Below, piece after piece: positions 53,316 to 62,874 of a DNA stretch of 64,000 nt. The stretch is taken from assembly GCA_030535455.1 (NCBI GenBank), contig JAUNJY010000008.1, positions 1-64,000 on the forward strand. The letters run 5' to 3'. Below the pieces are notes generated by a model. It made no database searches and was not told where the DNA came from. It saw only the letters and a program-made list of their open reading frames with translations. A program made the position numbers and the translations under genes. The first letter of the stretch is position 1, and every line of letters starts with the position of its first letter. Origin of the DNA: a bacterium (GTDB taxonomy: Bacteria; Bacillota; Clostridia; Lachnospirales; Lachnospiraceae).

Positions 53316-55574
53316 CTACTCTTTTCTCCAATTTTCTGTTGTAATCAACTCCCCTATTCTAATTTCTTCATGGTTCGTTGTGGTCAGATAATTGGCAAAG
53401 CTGTTATAGTCGCGAAATACAGTCTTTGCCTGGGTGTTTCCTACTAATTGGAATACGGTCTGCGGACTTGAAGTCACGGTAACACCATCTTTTATACGGA
53501 TCATTCCCTTGCAAATGATCAGGCCGGTAAAGTCACGTTCCACATATACATCGCCGGTTGCTACAATTAACTGCACGGCATCGGAAATGGATCCATCCAC
53601 TTTCAATGCATTCTCTTCGTCAAAGACCGTATCATTTAATTTTTCAATCTCGTTGTCTGCAAGAAGGAAGGAACCATAGGCTGCGTTGGTAAACTCTTTC
53701 ACTCTGCTTCCTTCTAACAGCTCTTTCAGCCCTGGACGGCTTGCATCTAAAGACTCACAGACAACTAACTGGTCAAACAGGTTATCATATTTTTGCAGCT
53801 CGCTTTCCAAATATCCGCTAAGGGAAGGCAATAACTTGGTGCAGTATGCCTGATACATATTGGCTAAATCCTTGGACTCGGTTACAAACTGCTGTGGTAA
53901 CTTGGCATCTACCGAATTACGGTACAGCTCAAACTTTTCACTTCCGGCATTGTAAAACAAAGCGTTTCCAGCATAAGTCTTACGTCCTGTACTTCCATCA
54001 AAGTTAGATGGTGCAAGCACGGTTGTCCCATACTCCTTCATTCGTTCAAGAAGGGTCTGCATATACGTTGTATCACTGCTGTTATAGTAATCTTGGAAAT
54101 ACTGGTTAGCAGCATAATCGTCTTTAAAATTAGGATAAAAATACACATAGGTTGACTCATTTACCTGATCAAAGATCATACGGTAAGGCTGATTTTCATT
54201 TACGTACTCCCTTAATTTCTTATTGCTAAACGGCAGCACATATTCTACATCCACCATAGCCGTATTTCCTGCATCAAGCAGCTTCTGATACTCTTCTACC
54301 GGCACTGGATTACAGCCTGCTTGAATACATTCATCGGGTAAACGATAGATTGCTTGGTTTCCTTTTGTAGAAATAGCCTCTCCAGTCTTTACATAAGTAC
54401 TTGCATACTCTGCATTGTTGGAAAAGATGCCATCCGCTGCTGCCGCCGGCTCAACATAAGCATGTCCTGCGATAAATAGATTTACGATTTTAGTAAGGTC
54501 AAGGGTACAATTGTTGTAATTTAAGATCATGGCAGAACTTTTGTCTGCACTGTCCCCATAACCATAGCCGTAATAGCTTCCACTAAAGTTTACTTTGCTG
54601 TTTGGCGCATTTAGCGTGGTATCATCGGCAATATAGAAATTCCCGTTCAAGTCCATGGATGGCTCAAATCCTTCGGAAACGCTTGTGGTTTCTGTCTCAA
54701 TGTTATTTGCCCACACATCAAGAGAATATTTTTCATCATTTCCATCCTGGTCCTGCATATATAAGGCTGCTCCATTAGTTACCCGGATGCTTTCCCTTGA
54801 AATTACTTGGTCTGCCAGAATGCTAAGCTTTGCTGCTGATCCTTCTACTAAAATCCCATGTGCTCCGGCATAAAGGTTGCCTACGATGCCTGCACTTGCA
54901 TGATTTACAAGTAGCCTTGTATTGGCAATCAGACTATATTCCGTAAATGGCGGCATATTGCTGATAGACTCCAAATTCACATCGGGAATGGTAATCTTAA
55001 TATCGGTAACGATACGACTGACATAATTATTTTCTCCCGTATAGTGTAACGTCACATTGCGAAAATACACATATTGCTGCTCTTTATCTTTGGAGTCAAA
55101 CTTCCACTCCAGCACATTTTCACCGATATTGTCCATATCTGTATAGTCTTTTGTCTTTACTAACAGTTCCTTAAGAATGTTGAAATTATAAGAACTGCTT
55201 CCTTCCTTCAGGTTGATGCTCTCTTCTAAGGCCCCATTGGATGCATATTTTTTCAGATAGGCCGTTAGAAATTCTGTCTTAAACTTATAATTTCGTTCTC
55301 CTAACGGGATCTCAGAATAGGTAATCATGGTGTCAGTATAGACCGTTTTTACAAGCTCACCAAGCTCGCTTTCCAGATTTGCCTTTAATTCATCCAATGC
55401 CATCTCTGCACTATAAAAATTCTCCTTGGATTTTCGTTCGATGCTTTTCATCTTCACATTCGCTGCCGACATGGTCAAAGCCAAGGTTGCCAAAATCGTG
55501 ATAAATGAGACTGCAACGAGAACGATAATGATGGTCGAACCCTTATTATTAGAATACTTCTTTCCTTTGCCCAT
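53316..55574 (-). CDS. Large minor pilin-like protein lacking Glu5 (PilX/GspK-like)
   Basis: 752 aa. The start MGKGKKYSNNKG|STIIIVLVAVSF has the prepilin Gly and hydrophobic helix but no Glu at position 5. GspK- and PilX-type tip pilins also lack it. The rest is a long extracellular region: ENFYSAEMALDELKANLESE (helical), a polymorphic beta-helix-like part (NTRLLVNHASAGIVGNLYAG; LSILADQVISRESIRVTNGA; LIVATGDVYVERDFTGLIIC), and a C-terminal NYLTTTNHEEIRIGELITTE. It is thought to cap the pilus. Overlaps nothing; next gene begins one base after it. Confidence 0.8.
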   Translation of the reverse strand: MGKGKKYSNNKGSTIIIVLVAVSFITILATLALTMSAANVKMKSIERKSKENFYSAEMALDELKANLESELGELVKTVYTDTMITYSEIPLGERNYKFKTEFLTAYLKKYASNGALEESINLKEGSSSYNFNILKELLVKTKDYTDMDNIGENVLEWKFDSKDKEQQYVYFRNVTLHYTGENNYVSRIVTDIKITIPDVNLESISNMPPFTEYSLIANTRLLVNHASAGIVGNLYAGAHGILVEGSAAKLSILADQVISRESIRVTNGAALYMQDQDGNDEKYSLDVWANNIETETTSVSEGFEPSMDLNGNFYIADDTTLNAPNSKVNFSGSYYGYGYGDSADKSSAMILNYNNCTLDLTKIVNLFIAGHAYVEPAAAADGIFSNNAEYASTYVKTGEAISTKGNQAIYRLPDECIQAGCNPVPVEEYQKLLDAGNTAMVDVEYVLPFSNKKLREYVNENQPYRMIFDQVNESTYVYFYPNFKDDYAANQYFQDYYNSSDTTYMQTLLERMKEYGTTVLAPSNFDGSTGRKTYAGNALFYNAGSEKFELYRNSVDAKLPQQFVTESKDLANMYQAYCTKLLPSLSGYLESELQKYDNLFDQLVVCESLDASRPGLKELLEGSRVKEFTNAAYGSFLLADNEIEKLNDTVFDEENALKVDGSISDAVQLIVATGDVYVERDFTGLIICKGMIRIKDGVTVTSSPQTVFQLVGNTQAKTVFRDYNSFANYLTTTNHEEIRIGELITTENWRKE

Positions 55575-56885
55575 TTACTCTTCCCCCTTTGTAGATGATA
55601 CCGCTGTCACTAAATTTTTCTCCTGAAATGGATGTTCTTTCTCTTGCTTGTAAAGTTCCACGGTTACTTCATACAGCCTTGTCTTATTTTCCTCATTGCC
55701 AACCAGTCCCCCTGTGCTTAATTCATCTTGTGGCTTAATATTACTCACAATCTTAGGCTTAATGGTCAGTTCAGAACCTAAGTAGTTGCAAAAGATAGTG
55801 TTGTACTGCTTACCACCATCCGCCTTTGTTTCACAATAAGCTTCTGTCAGGGAAAACTGCAATTGATATTCTGCCATCAACGCCTCATAATTGGCGATGG
55901 ATTGTTTTTGTTCTACCAGATAAAACTTAATCTTTGCCTTATCCTTCGGAAGGTTATTTTCCATAGTAATCGTATCTGTCTTTTTCAATAGGTTTGGAGT
56001 ATAGAACAAATACACATTCTCTAATTCTTCAAATTCTCCATTGAACAATACATTCTCATATGTGCGGTACTTATTGCAGTCCGCCTCACTTGCCCCGCCA
56101 ACGGGATAAATCATGTCATTTCCCAACGTATAGGTTACTTTAGCCTCTACCTTATATTTTCCTGTCATAATGTCCTCTGATGCCGTAATCACAAAGGTAC
56201 GGCTCATATTCTTGCCAATTTCCTCATTGGTAATGGTATTAGGGCCGGTTCGATATGTATTGAACCACTGGTTATAAGAGTGCTTAAGGGTACTCTCTGC
56301 CCATTTATCACTGTATCCGCAAGTAACGACTGCGTTATTTTCTGTAGAAACGGTTGGAAGTACGGGAATTTCTTGTTTATTAATCCCATCCACTTCTGTT
56401 CCATCCTGATTGGTGGTTGTCTCATAAGTCTTTCCATCATATCGTATTATGGCATCATAAGTCTGATTATTGTAGGTAAGGTTCTTTACTGCAAATTCAT
56501 AAAGATTATCTGGACTTTCAGTAAATGTATAGGAACCATCCTCTTCCTTTTTAATACAAGGGTTGTCCACATTCACATATTCACCGTCTTTCTTTTCCAC
56601 CTGAGACACGGTTGTCTTAGCCATATCCTCACCTGTAAATAAATCAAGATAAGAGGACGCATCTTCCCTTAGCAATTTTTCAGCCATGGAAGACAGATCC
56701 CCTTCTACTTTTACACTTTCCATTATATTGGAGGCAAGCACAGTTCCATCTGCTACTTGCCCTGATTTCATATTCATCCTTGTCGATGCAACGATATTAT
56801 CTAAAATAGGAAGCATGATGATTGCCAAGATCACCACGCTGACCAGCAGTTCCACTAAAGAAAATCCTTTATTATTCTTTTTCAT
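55575..56885 (-). CDS. Minor pilin-like protein (PilV/PilW-like)
   Basis: 436 aa. Prepilin signal MKKNNKG|FSLVELLVSVVILAI with Glu5, helix to about 40 (SRMNMKSGQVADGTVLASNI), then a beta-rich domain of about 380 residues (ENLYTYNNQTYDAIIRYDGK-type segments; YTLGNDMIYPVGG). It lies directly between pilO and the 752-aa pilin with a one-base junction. Larger than classical PilV; it could carry an adhesive domain. Function inferred from place. Confidence 0.8.
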   Translation of the reverse strand: MKKNNKGFSLVELLVSVVILAIIMLPILDNIVASTRMNMKSGQVADGTVLASNIMESVKVEGDLSSMAEKLLREDASSYLDLFTGEDMAKTTVSQVEKKDGEYVNVDNPCIKKEEDGSYTFTESPDNLYEFAVKNLTYNNQTYDAIIRYDGKTYETTTNQDGTEVDGINKQEIPVLPTVSTENNAVVTCGYSDKWAESTLKHSYNQWFNTYRTGPNTITNEEIGKNMSRTFVITASEDIMTGKYKVEAKVTYTLGNDMIYPVGGASEADCNKYRTYENVLFNGEFEELENVYLFYTPNLLKKTDTITMENNLPKDKAKIKFYLVEQKQSIANYEALMAEYQLQFSLTEAYCETKADGGKQYNTIFCNYLGSELTIKPKIVSNIKPQDELSTGGLVGNEENKTRLYEVTVELYKQEKEHPFQEKNLVTAVSSTKGEE

Positions 56886-56919
56886 CCGCCTGCCTTCTTC
56901 CCTCTCTTACTTTATTTTT

Positions 56920-57585
56920 CTATTTGCTCTTTACCAGGTTGCCAAAGATATTGCTAACGCCAGCACCGCTTGCCCCTGCCGGAATGGTATCTGGTTCATA
57001 CTTGCATCCTGCACCTTCTAAATAGTAGTCATTGTATGCCATGGAGCCGCTTAGCTTGCCTGTAGTACGGTCTACTGAGATATTGATGCTTTCAATTACG
57101 CGTCTGTACTTAGCACTCTGGATATACTGAATGGCCTTTTTTAAGGAAGTATAATCTGACTCAAATGAAATTGTAGAAACTGCCTTATATCCTTTAATTC
57201 CAGTCGTTACTCCTGCCTCATTGTCCACATAAAAGCTTTCCGGCTCTGTGTAAGTCATCTGGGTTACCACGGCTTTCGTATGCTCTTGCAGTAGCTTAGT
57301 AAAATAGATTTCATTTTCTACTGCTACGGTACTTGGATAGCTTCCTTTCAGCTCTTCGATCTTTTTCTCATTTTCTTCTGTTTCTTTTATGTACTTCTCA
57401 CGATTTACATTCTTACTGTTTAAATCATCATATTTTTCTTGTAGTATTTTGATCTGTGCTTCTTCTGCTTCCCGCTTTTCTCCATAATGCTTATATCCAA
57501 AGAAATAGGAGCCAGCCAATACCAGAACACAGCCAAGGAATAGTAATAACTTGATGTCTCTTTTACTGATTTGCAGTGCTTTCAT
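56920..57585 (-). CDS. pilO: Type IV pilus assembly protein PilO-like
   Basis: 221 aa. One N-terminal membrane helix (about 10-27, LLLFLGCVLVLAGSYFFGY), a coiled coil (40-75, EEAQIKILQEKYDDL, NREKYIKETEENEKKIEEL), and a ferredoxin-like C-terminal domain (TISFESDYTSLKKAIQYIQS; RRVIESINISVDRTTGKLSG). It links the inner-membrane platform with PilM-PilN. Its start overlaps the pilMN gene by 23 bp. Confidence 0.8.
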   Translation of the reverse strand: MKALQISKRDIKLLLFLGCVLVLAGSYFFGYKHYGEKREAEEAQIKILQEKYDDLNSKNVNREKYIKETEENEKKIEELKGSYPSTVAVENEIYFTKLLQEHTKAVVTQMTYTEPESFYVDNEAGVTTGIKGYKAVSTISFESDYTSLKKAIQYIQSAKYRRVIESINISVDRTTGKLSGSMAYNDYYLEGAGCKYEPDTIPAGASGAGVSNIFGNLVKSK

Positions 57586-59221
57586 CTTTTGCTTCCTCCT
57601 GTCCCAATGTACATATTACGGTAAACGTGACTTTATCCGTATCTTTTGATCCTGAACTTCTTGTATATCCACTGCAGGTTACCGTCGTTGCACGGTCACA
57701 TGTCTTTATGCTCTCAATATATTTTGCTGCCAACGTCTTATTTGATGCACTCACCTGCATGGAAATCTCATTGCCTGCCAACTGCAAGGACTCCACGGTA
57801 CAGCCTTTCGGTGTTTTTCCCTCTAGTTCAGCTAGAAACTCTAACATATGTTCCGATTCATTTGCTGTTTTTCCATCAATCAGCTCTAGGTTGCTTAGTT
57901 CTGTCTTACTTTTCGTGTAATTATTGTATATTTCTTCAATATCCTTTATCTCAATAATCTTTTCATCCAATCTAGTATGTTCTGCCACTGACTGTCGATA
58001 TAGTAAGAATGATGATAGGAAAATGGTAAATGCGCCGGCAATGCTGACACCAAGCATGACAAGCGGAAACATCATGCTCTTCTCATTGGTTTCCTTAAGC
58101 AGGAATTCCTTTGGTGCAAAATCAAGCGGATTTATTGCTGCTCCAATACAGGAGATATATTGATTTTGGTACACTCCAATTCGCTCTGCCTGCTTGATAA
58201 AGCTGATATTGCTAAATGTAGTCAGCTCACTGGTCTCAATGCCGATTTCATTTTGTATTAAAGAGACGATATTGTTAATCAGGGCGCCATCGCCTGTGAT
58301 ATCTACCTTGGCAATACGCTTTCCTGGATGCTTTGTTGTAAAGTAGTCTATTACCCGGTTTAAATTGGACGTCAAAAGCTTTAATGCAGATGTTACGTCC
58401 TCTTTGCCATTTTCCCACATCAGCTTGTTACTATATTCTTCCGAAGCTGCCGTAAATGTACTATAATTTTCTTCCGCAGTGGTAAACTGACTATTGATGA
58501 TTTGCTCGCCTGCCAGAAGCTCCATTGCTTCGTTATAAGTCTCCACTCCAAAGACTTTGTTCTGCATGACAGCCTGAGCCACAGTATCGGTTCCGTATGG
58601 CAGGGTCCTCTGTAATAACAGGCAATTTTTTTCTAATAAATTAATAATCGTAATCTGGTCGTTCATCTGAATCATAAGATGGACATCTTCTGTCTGCAGC
58701 CCCTTTAACAGCTGAAAGGAACTGTTTCCCACATAATCAATGGCCATAATATTTAACTTGAGCATGTCCGCCAATTCATAATAAGTCTTGATCAGGCTGG
58801 ATGGTGCCGCCAATACTAATAAACGGATTTTCTTTTCTTCCTCTGTATTGATCCGCTCCAGTTCCAAATATGTAATATTATATTCATTTACATCAATTGG
58901 GAAATAATCGTTGGCACTGGCCATGACCACTTCCTGAATTCGATTTTCTTTTACCAATGGAATTACCGCTTCACGATTGGCAATCTTTGTGGAAGATATG
59001 GTAAATACCACATTGGAATTTTTAATGTTTGCGCTGTCCAGGTTCTCCCTTAATGCTGCTGCAAATGCACGTTTATCCCGGATATATCCGTCCTCAATTA
59101 CATCTGGCGGCGTAGTAAATGTGATATAGTTATACACCTTGGGATTTTTCTTTCGATAATCTACCTCACATATTCTTGTCCTGTCCTGCCCGATCTCTAT
59201 ACTAATAACCTTCTTCATCAT
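57563..59221 (-). CDS. pilM: Fused PilM-PilN pilus assembly protein
   Basis: 552 aa from the ATG at 59221 (GGAGGAG six bases upstream; an earlier in-frame start lacks one). Residues 1-365 are PilM, an actin-like ATPase (MKKVISIEIGQDRTRICEVD; IDYVGNSSFQLLKGL; VDITGDGALINNIVSLI; ISCIGAAINPLDF). A transmembrane helix at about 384-408 (MFPLVMLGVSIAGAFTIFLS) and a periplasmic-type PilN domain follow (410-552, coiled coil then GCTVESLQLAGNEISM). In most species these are two proteins; here they are one chain that crosses the membrane. It couples the cytosolic ATPases to PilO. Confidence 0.85.
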   Translation of the reverse strand: MMKKVISIEIGQDRTRICEVDYRKKNPKVYNYITFTTPPDVIEDGYIRDKRAFAAALRENLDSANIKNSNVVFTISSTKIANREAVIPLVKENRIQEVVMASANDYFPIDVNEYNITYLELERINTEEEKKIRLLVLAAPSSLIKTYYELADMLKLNIMAIDYVGNSSFQLLKGLQTEDVHLMIQMNDQITIINLLEKNCLLLQRTLPYGTDTVAQAVMQNKVFGVETYNEAMELLAGEQIINSQFTTAEENYSTFTAASEEYSNKLMWENGKEDVTSALKLLTSNLNRVIDYFTTKHPGKRIAKVDITGDGALINNIVSLIQNEIGIETSELTTFSNISFIKQAERIGVYQNQYISCIGAAINPLDFAPKEFLLKETNEKSMMFPLVMLGVSIAGAFTIFLSSFLLYRQSVAEHTRLDEKIIEIKDIEEIYNNYTKSKTELSNLELIDGKTANESEHMLEFLAELEGKTPKGCTVESLQLAGNEISMQVSASNKTLAAKYIESIKTCDRATTVTCSGYTRSSGSKDTDKVTFTVICTLGQEEAKDESTANQ

Positions 59222-59267
59222 TAATGACTCCTCCAACCTTTGTACCTTTAAATTCTGTTTTATCTTG

Positions 59268-60017
59268 CTAAAGCATTGTACGTATATATAATTCAATCAA
59301 CTGCTCACCATATAACATGCTGACAAGGATGCCCATGGATAAATAAGGGCCAAATGCAAGTACATGGTCTGCCTTTGTTATTTTCATTCTCATAATATGA
59401 AGGATGGATCCAAATACACATCCTAAGAAAAATGCCAAAATTGCTAATTTCCATCCGAGTAATAAGCCGACTGCTGCCATAAGCTTTAAATCTCCTCCGC
59501 CCATGCCACGTCCTTTTGTTGCAAGTATAAGTATTCCAATAAATCCGCTGACGGATACTGCACCGATCAGATAGGTGGTGCTGTTTTGGTAATCCAGTGC
59601 CAGGTGCACAAGACCAAATAGTGCGATCAGGATATTAAACCCTACCGGTATTTCAAATGTTTGAAAATCTATTACGCTTAGTGTAATTAATACGGATGCT
59701 GTAAGTGCATACAGCACGCTTGTGGTACTAAGTCCATAACGAAGAAAAATGAGAACATAGATGAGGCCGTTCAGACATTCAATCATTGGATATTGTAAGG
59801 ATAGCTTTGTATGGCAGTTACGACATTTTCCACCTAAGACTACATAGCTTGCCACTGGCACTAAGTCGTACCATTTCAGCTGGTAGCCACAAGACATGCA
59901 ATGAGATCTTGTTGTTACAAAATCCTCATGCTTTGGAATGCGGTAAATCAATACATTTAAGAAGCTTCCAATTACAATTCCGTATATAAAAATGATCAAA
60001 TATAAGATTAGGTCCAT
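59268..60017 (-). CDS. pilD: Prepilin peptidase (type IV leader peptidase)
   Basis: 249 aa aspartic membrane protease. N-terminal methylase-like domain with a zinc tetracysteine CMSCGYQLKWYDLVPVASYV...CRNC; TM helices; catalytic aspartates in SVIDFQTFEIPV (first) and GMGGGDLKLMAAVGLLLGW (second, GxGD). It cuts after the Gly of FSLVEL-type signals and methylates the new N-terminus. Five substrates are encoded in this operon. Overlaps nothing; 46 bp before pilMN. Confidence 0.93.
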   Translation of the reverse strand: MDLILYLIIFIYGIVIGSFLNVLIYRIPKHEDFVTTRSHCMSCGYQLKWYDLVPVASYVVLGGKCRNCHTKLSLQYPMIECLNGLIYVLIFLRYGLSTTSVLYALTASVLITLSVIDFQTFEIPVGFNILIALFGLVHLALDYQNSTTYLIGAVSVSGFIGILILATKGRGMGGGDLKLMAAVGLLLGWKLAILAFFLGCVFGSILHIMRMKITKADHVLAFGPYLSMGILVSMLYGEQLIELYIRTML

Positions 60018-60073
60018 GATATGTTCTCACTTTCTCTTTTGGGGTGTTATGGGGTGGTGCTAATTATAATATA

Positions 60074-60487
60074 TTATTCTGCTGGCTTGTCAACTAATGT
60101 TACCTCTACTTTAAACTCATGTGTATCTTTATCGACAGTCACCACTATTTTAAAGCATTTTCCATTTTGTTTAGCTTCAGGATAATCATCTGTAAATGAT
60201 TCATCTAATCGTTCTTTAAAATTACCATCAATTGTATTTGAAGAATAAGAACCGTTAACATAAAGTTCTCCACCTGTAGTAGTTGTCAATGTAGGATCTG
60301 CCAAAACTGCAATTGCTGCTCTTCTGATTGTGTCACAATTTGATGCATCTGCACTGTCTTTAGATTTTTGTACATATCTTAAGAATGCTGGTGCAATAAC
60401 ACCAATTAATACTGCCATAATGGCAATTACTACGATTAGTTCTACTAAAGAGAACCCCTTGTTAGATTTTTTCAAACGTTTTTTCAT
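60074..60487 (-). CDS. pilA: Major type IV pilin
   Basis: 137 aa. Prepilin signal MKKRLKKSNKG|FSLVELIVVIAIMAVLIGV with Glu5 and the long hydrophobic helix, then FLRYVQKSKDSADASNCDTI and a small beta domain with ELYVNGSYSSNTIDGNFK and VTVDKDTHEFKVEVTLVD. Two cysteines (near 51 and 110) could form the disulfide loop. It is the first pilin after the platform genes and the smallest, as expected of the main fibre subunit. ATG at 60487 with AAAGGAGT-type ribosome site. Confidence 0.88.
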   Translation of the reverse strand: MKKRLKKSNKGFSLVELIVVIAIMAVLIGVIAPAFLRYVQKSKDSADASNCDTIRRAAIAVLADPTLTTTTGGELYVNGSYSSNTIDGNFKERLDESFTDDYPEAKQNGKCFKIVVTVDKDTHEFKVEVTLVDKPAE

Positions 60488-60553
60488 TTTACTTTACTCC
60501 TTTGTTAATTTAATTATTTATCATAAACACCGTATTGCCTAGAAGCACGGTGA

Positions 60554-61768
60554 TTACAAACTATCTAAATCGTTATACATCTGAAGCATTGGCGTCATAA
60601 TCGATGCAATTAGAATGCATACAATGACTGCTAAAAATAGAATGATAAATGGCTCCAGTACTGCAGATAAGGACTGCGTCCCAATATCTACTTCTTCGTC
60701 ATAATAGTCAGCCAGTCGTTCTAACATCGCTTCCATATTACCGGTCTCCTCACCAATCTTTGTCATATGACAGACCATGGCTGGAAAGATTCCGCTTGCC
60801 TTTAACGGAATGGATAATGGCACACCTCGCGCCACCTCTTCCTTTGCCTTTAACAGTACATTCTGAATAATCTTGTTATCCACTGTCTTTGCTGTAATCT
60901 CGATGGCTTCCATCAAAGGAATGCCTGCCGATAATAAGGTTGAAATATTTCTAGCATATCTAGAACAGTAGGACTTCATATTCAGCTTGCCAAACACAGG
61001 AATCGTAAGTGCCAATTTAGCAAACATTTCTTCTCCTGTAGGCGTCTTTTTATATGCCTTTATTCCTGCAATAATAGCCGCTATTAGTGCTGCCAATAAC
61101 AATATATTGCTGGTAATAAACTGACTTGCATTTCTAACCATCCTTGTGATCCAAGGAAGCTCTGTCCCCATCTGGCCAAACAGACTTTCAAAGTTTGGCA
61201 CAACGGCAACCATCATAACGATAATTACACCAATCGCCACAATTCCAACTACCGATGGATAAATCATGGCTTTCTTAATCATTGCCTTTAACTTAGCCTC
61301 TTTCTCAAAATGAGAGGCCATACGGTCAAAAGCAATTTCCAAACTTCCAGAAGCCTCTCCGGCCTCCACCATATTAATTAAAATTTGTGGAAATATGTCC
61401 TGCTGAGTCTGCATGGATGCTGCAAGGCCATCTCCCTTCTCAACGCCTGACTGGGTTGCCTTAATGGCCCTTTTTAAATATTTATTTTCTGTCTGTTCGC
61501 CTACAATCTCTAAAGCATCAATAATATTTACACCTGCTGCTATAATTCCAAGCGTCTGACGACAAAACAGACTGTAATCTCTAGGCTTTACCTTGGTTCC
61601 AAAACTAATGGACAAATCCTTTGTAAGAAATGTCTGGGCTGTCACAGTTAACGGAATTAATCCATCTGCTTTTAGCTGAGAAAGGGCATGATCTTGTGAT
61701 GCCGCTTCAATGCTTCCCTTCTTTTCCTTACCATCTTTTGCAATTGCCACATATGAAAAGCTATCCAT
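60554..61768 (-). CDS. pilC: Type IV pilus inner-membrane platform protein PilC
   Basis: 404 aa GspF/PilC family with two repeated helical-bundle domains: RDYSLFCRQTLGIIAAGVNI, DALEIVGEQTENKYLKRAI and MVEAGEASGSLEIAFDRMASH in the first half; CSRYARNISTLLSAGIPLME, MTKIGEETGNMEAMLERLA in the second; three membrane helices. It seats the assembly and retraction ATPases and threads pilin subunits. Lies 16 bp after pilT. Confidence 0.94.
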   Translation of the reverse strand: MDSFSYVAIAKDGKEKKGSIEAASQDHALSQLKADGLIPLTVTAQTFLTKDLSISFGTKVKPRDYSLFCRQTLGIIAAGVNIIDALEIVGEQTENKYLKRAIKATQSGVEKGDGLAASMQTQQDIFPQILINMVEAGEASGSLEIAFDRMASHFEKEAKLKAMIKKAMIYPSVVGIVAIGVIIVMMVAVVPNFESLFGQMGTELPWITRMVRNASQFITSNILLLAALIAAIIAGIKAYKKTPTGEEMFAKLALTIPVFGKLNMKSYCSRYARNISTLLSAGIPLMEAIEITAKTVDNKIIQNVLLKAKEEVARGVPLSIPLKASGIFPAMVCHMTKIGEETGNMEAMLERLADYYDEEVDIGTQSLSAVLEPFIILFLAVIVCILIASIMTPMLQMYNDLDSL

Positions 61769-61783
61769 AGGCTCCCTCCCTCT

Positions 61784-62839
61784 TTAGAATACTTTACGGC
61801 TCATAGCGGAAGAATCTACTGCACAGTTGATTGCCTCCTCTGAGCTGATCTGCCCTTTTGCATATAGTTCAAAAATCGAATCATCCATAGTCTGCATGCC
61901 GATTTTTCGGTTCGTCTGAATAATAGACTGGATCTGATGGGTCTTTCCTTCACGAATTAAGTTTCGAATAGCGCCATTTACATGCATAATTTCAAATGCC
62001 GCCTTTCGTCCTCTTCCATCCTGTGTTGGAATTAACTGCTGTGAAATAATGCATTCCAGTACGCCTGCAAGCTGAATTCGTATCTGTTGCTGCTGATGTG
62101 GTGGAAATGCATCGATAATTCGGTCGATGGTACTTGCTGCACCGATCGTATGTAATGTAGAAAATACAAGATGTCCAGTTTCTGCAGCAGTTACTGCTAT
62201 GGAAATCGTATCTAGGTCACGCATCTCTCCAACCAGGATGACATCTGGATCCTGTCTAAGTGCTGCTCGCAGTGCATTGCTAAATGACTTTGAATCTAAA
62301 CCGATTTCTCTCTGATTGACGATTGCCTTATTATGTTTATGTAAATACTCAATTGGGTCTTCTAATGTAATTACGTGTACATTATCCTGCTGATTGATAA
62401 TATTGATCAAAGAAGCAAGCGAAGTTGACTTACCACTTCCCGTTGGCCCTGTAACCAGCACAAGTCCACGTTTCTTATTGGTCAGTTCAATAATGCTTTT
62501 TGGAAGACCCAGCCCTTCTGGTGAAGGGATTTCCGTCCCCACAAGACGAATTGCCGCCGCATAGGAACCACGCTGTTTAAATGCATTGACACGATATCTT
62601 CCTACCTGCTGAATGGCATAAGAAAAATCCACTTCTCCATTTTTCTCTAATTGGGCAAGCTGCATTTCATTCATCAGACTTTTCACAAGACAATCGGTAT
62701 CCTCTGGCATAAGAAGTGGCAGTCCCATATCCGTTAACTCACCATTTACACGACATTTTGGCGGTATTCCAACCGTGATATGTACATCGGATGCCTTCCT
62801 CTCCTTTGCCAAAAGCAAAAGTTCTGTTATTGTAATCAT
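61784..62839 (-). CDS. pilT: Twitching-motility retraction ATPase PilT
   Basis: 351 aa. N-terminal PAS-like domain (KERKASDVHITVGIPPKCRV), Walker A GPTGSGKST (about 135-143), Asp box, Walker B EMRDLDTI region, and His box. The C-terminal AIRNLIREGKTHQI motif is specific to PilT, needed for retraction. A retraction ATPase means the pili can pull, so twitching, uptake or adhesion with retraction is possible. Gap of 35 bp after pilB. Confidence 0.94.
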   Translation of the reverse strand: MITITELLLLAKERKASDVHITVGIPPKCRVNGELTDMGLPLLMPEDTDCLVKSLMNEMQLAQLEKNGEVDFSYAIQQVGRYRVNAFKQRGSYAAAIRLVGTEIPSPEGLGLPKSIIELTNKKRGLVLVTGPTGSGKSTSLASLINIINQQDNVHVITLEDPIEYLHKHNKAIVNQREIGLDSKSFSNALRAALRQDPDVILVGEMRDLDTISIAVTAAETGHLVFSTLHTIGAASTIDRIIDAFPPHQQQQIRIQLAGVLECIISQQLIPTQDGRGRKAAFEIMHVNGAIRNLIREGKTHQIQSIIQTNRKIGMQTMDDSIFELYAKGQISSEEAINCAVDSSAMSRKVF

Positions 62840-62874
62840 TTCTTATAATCTCCTCTTATCTCTAGCGAGAGAGT

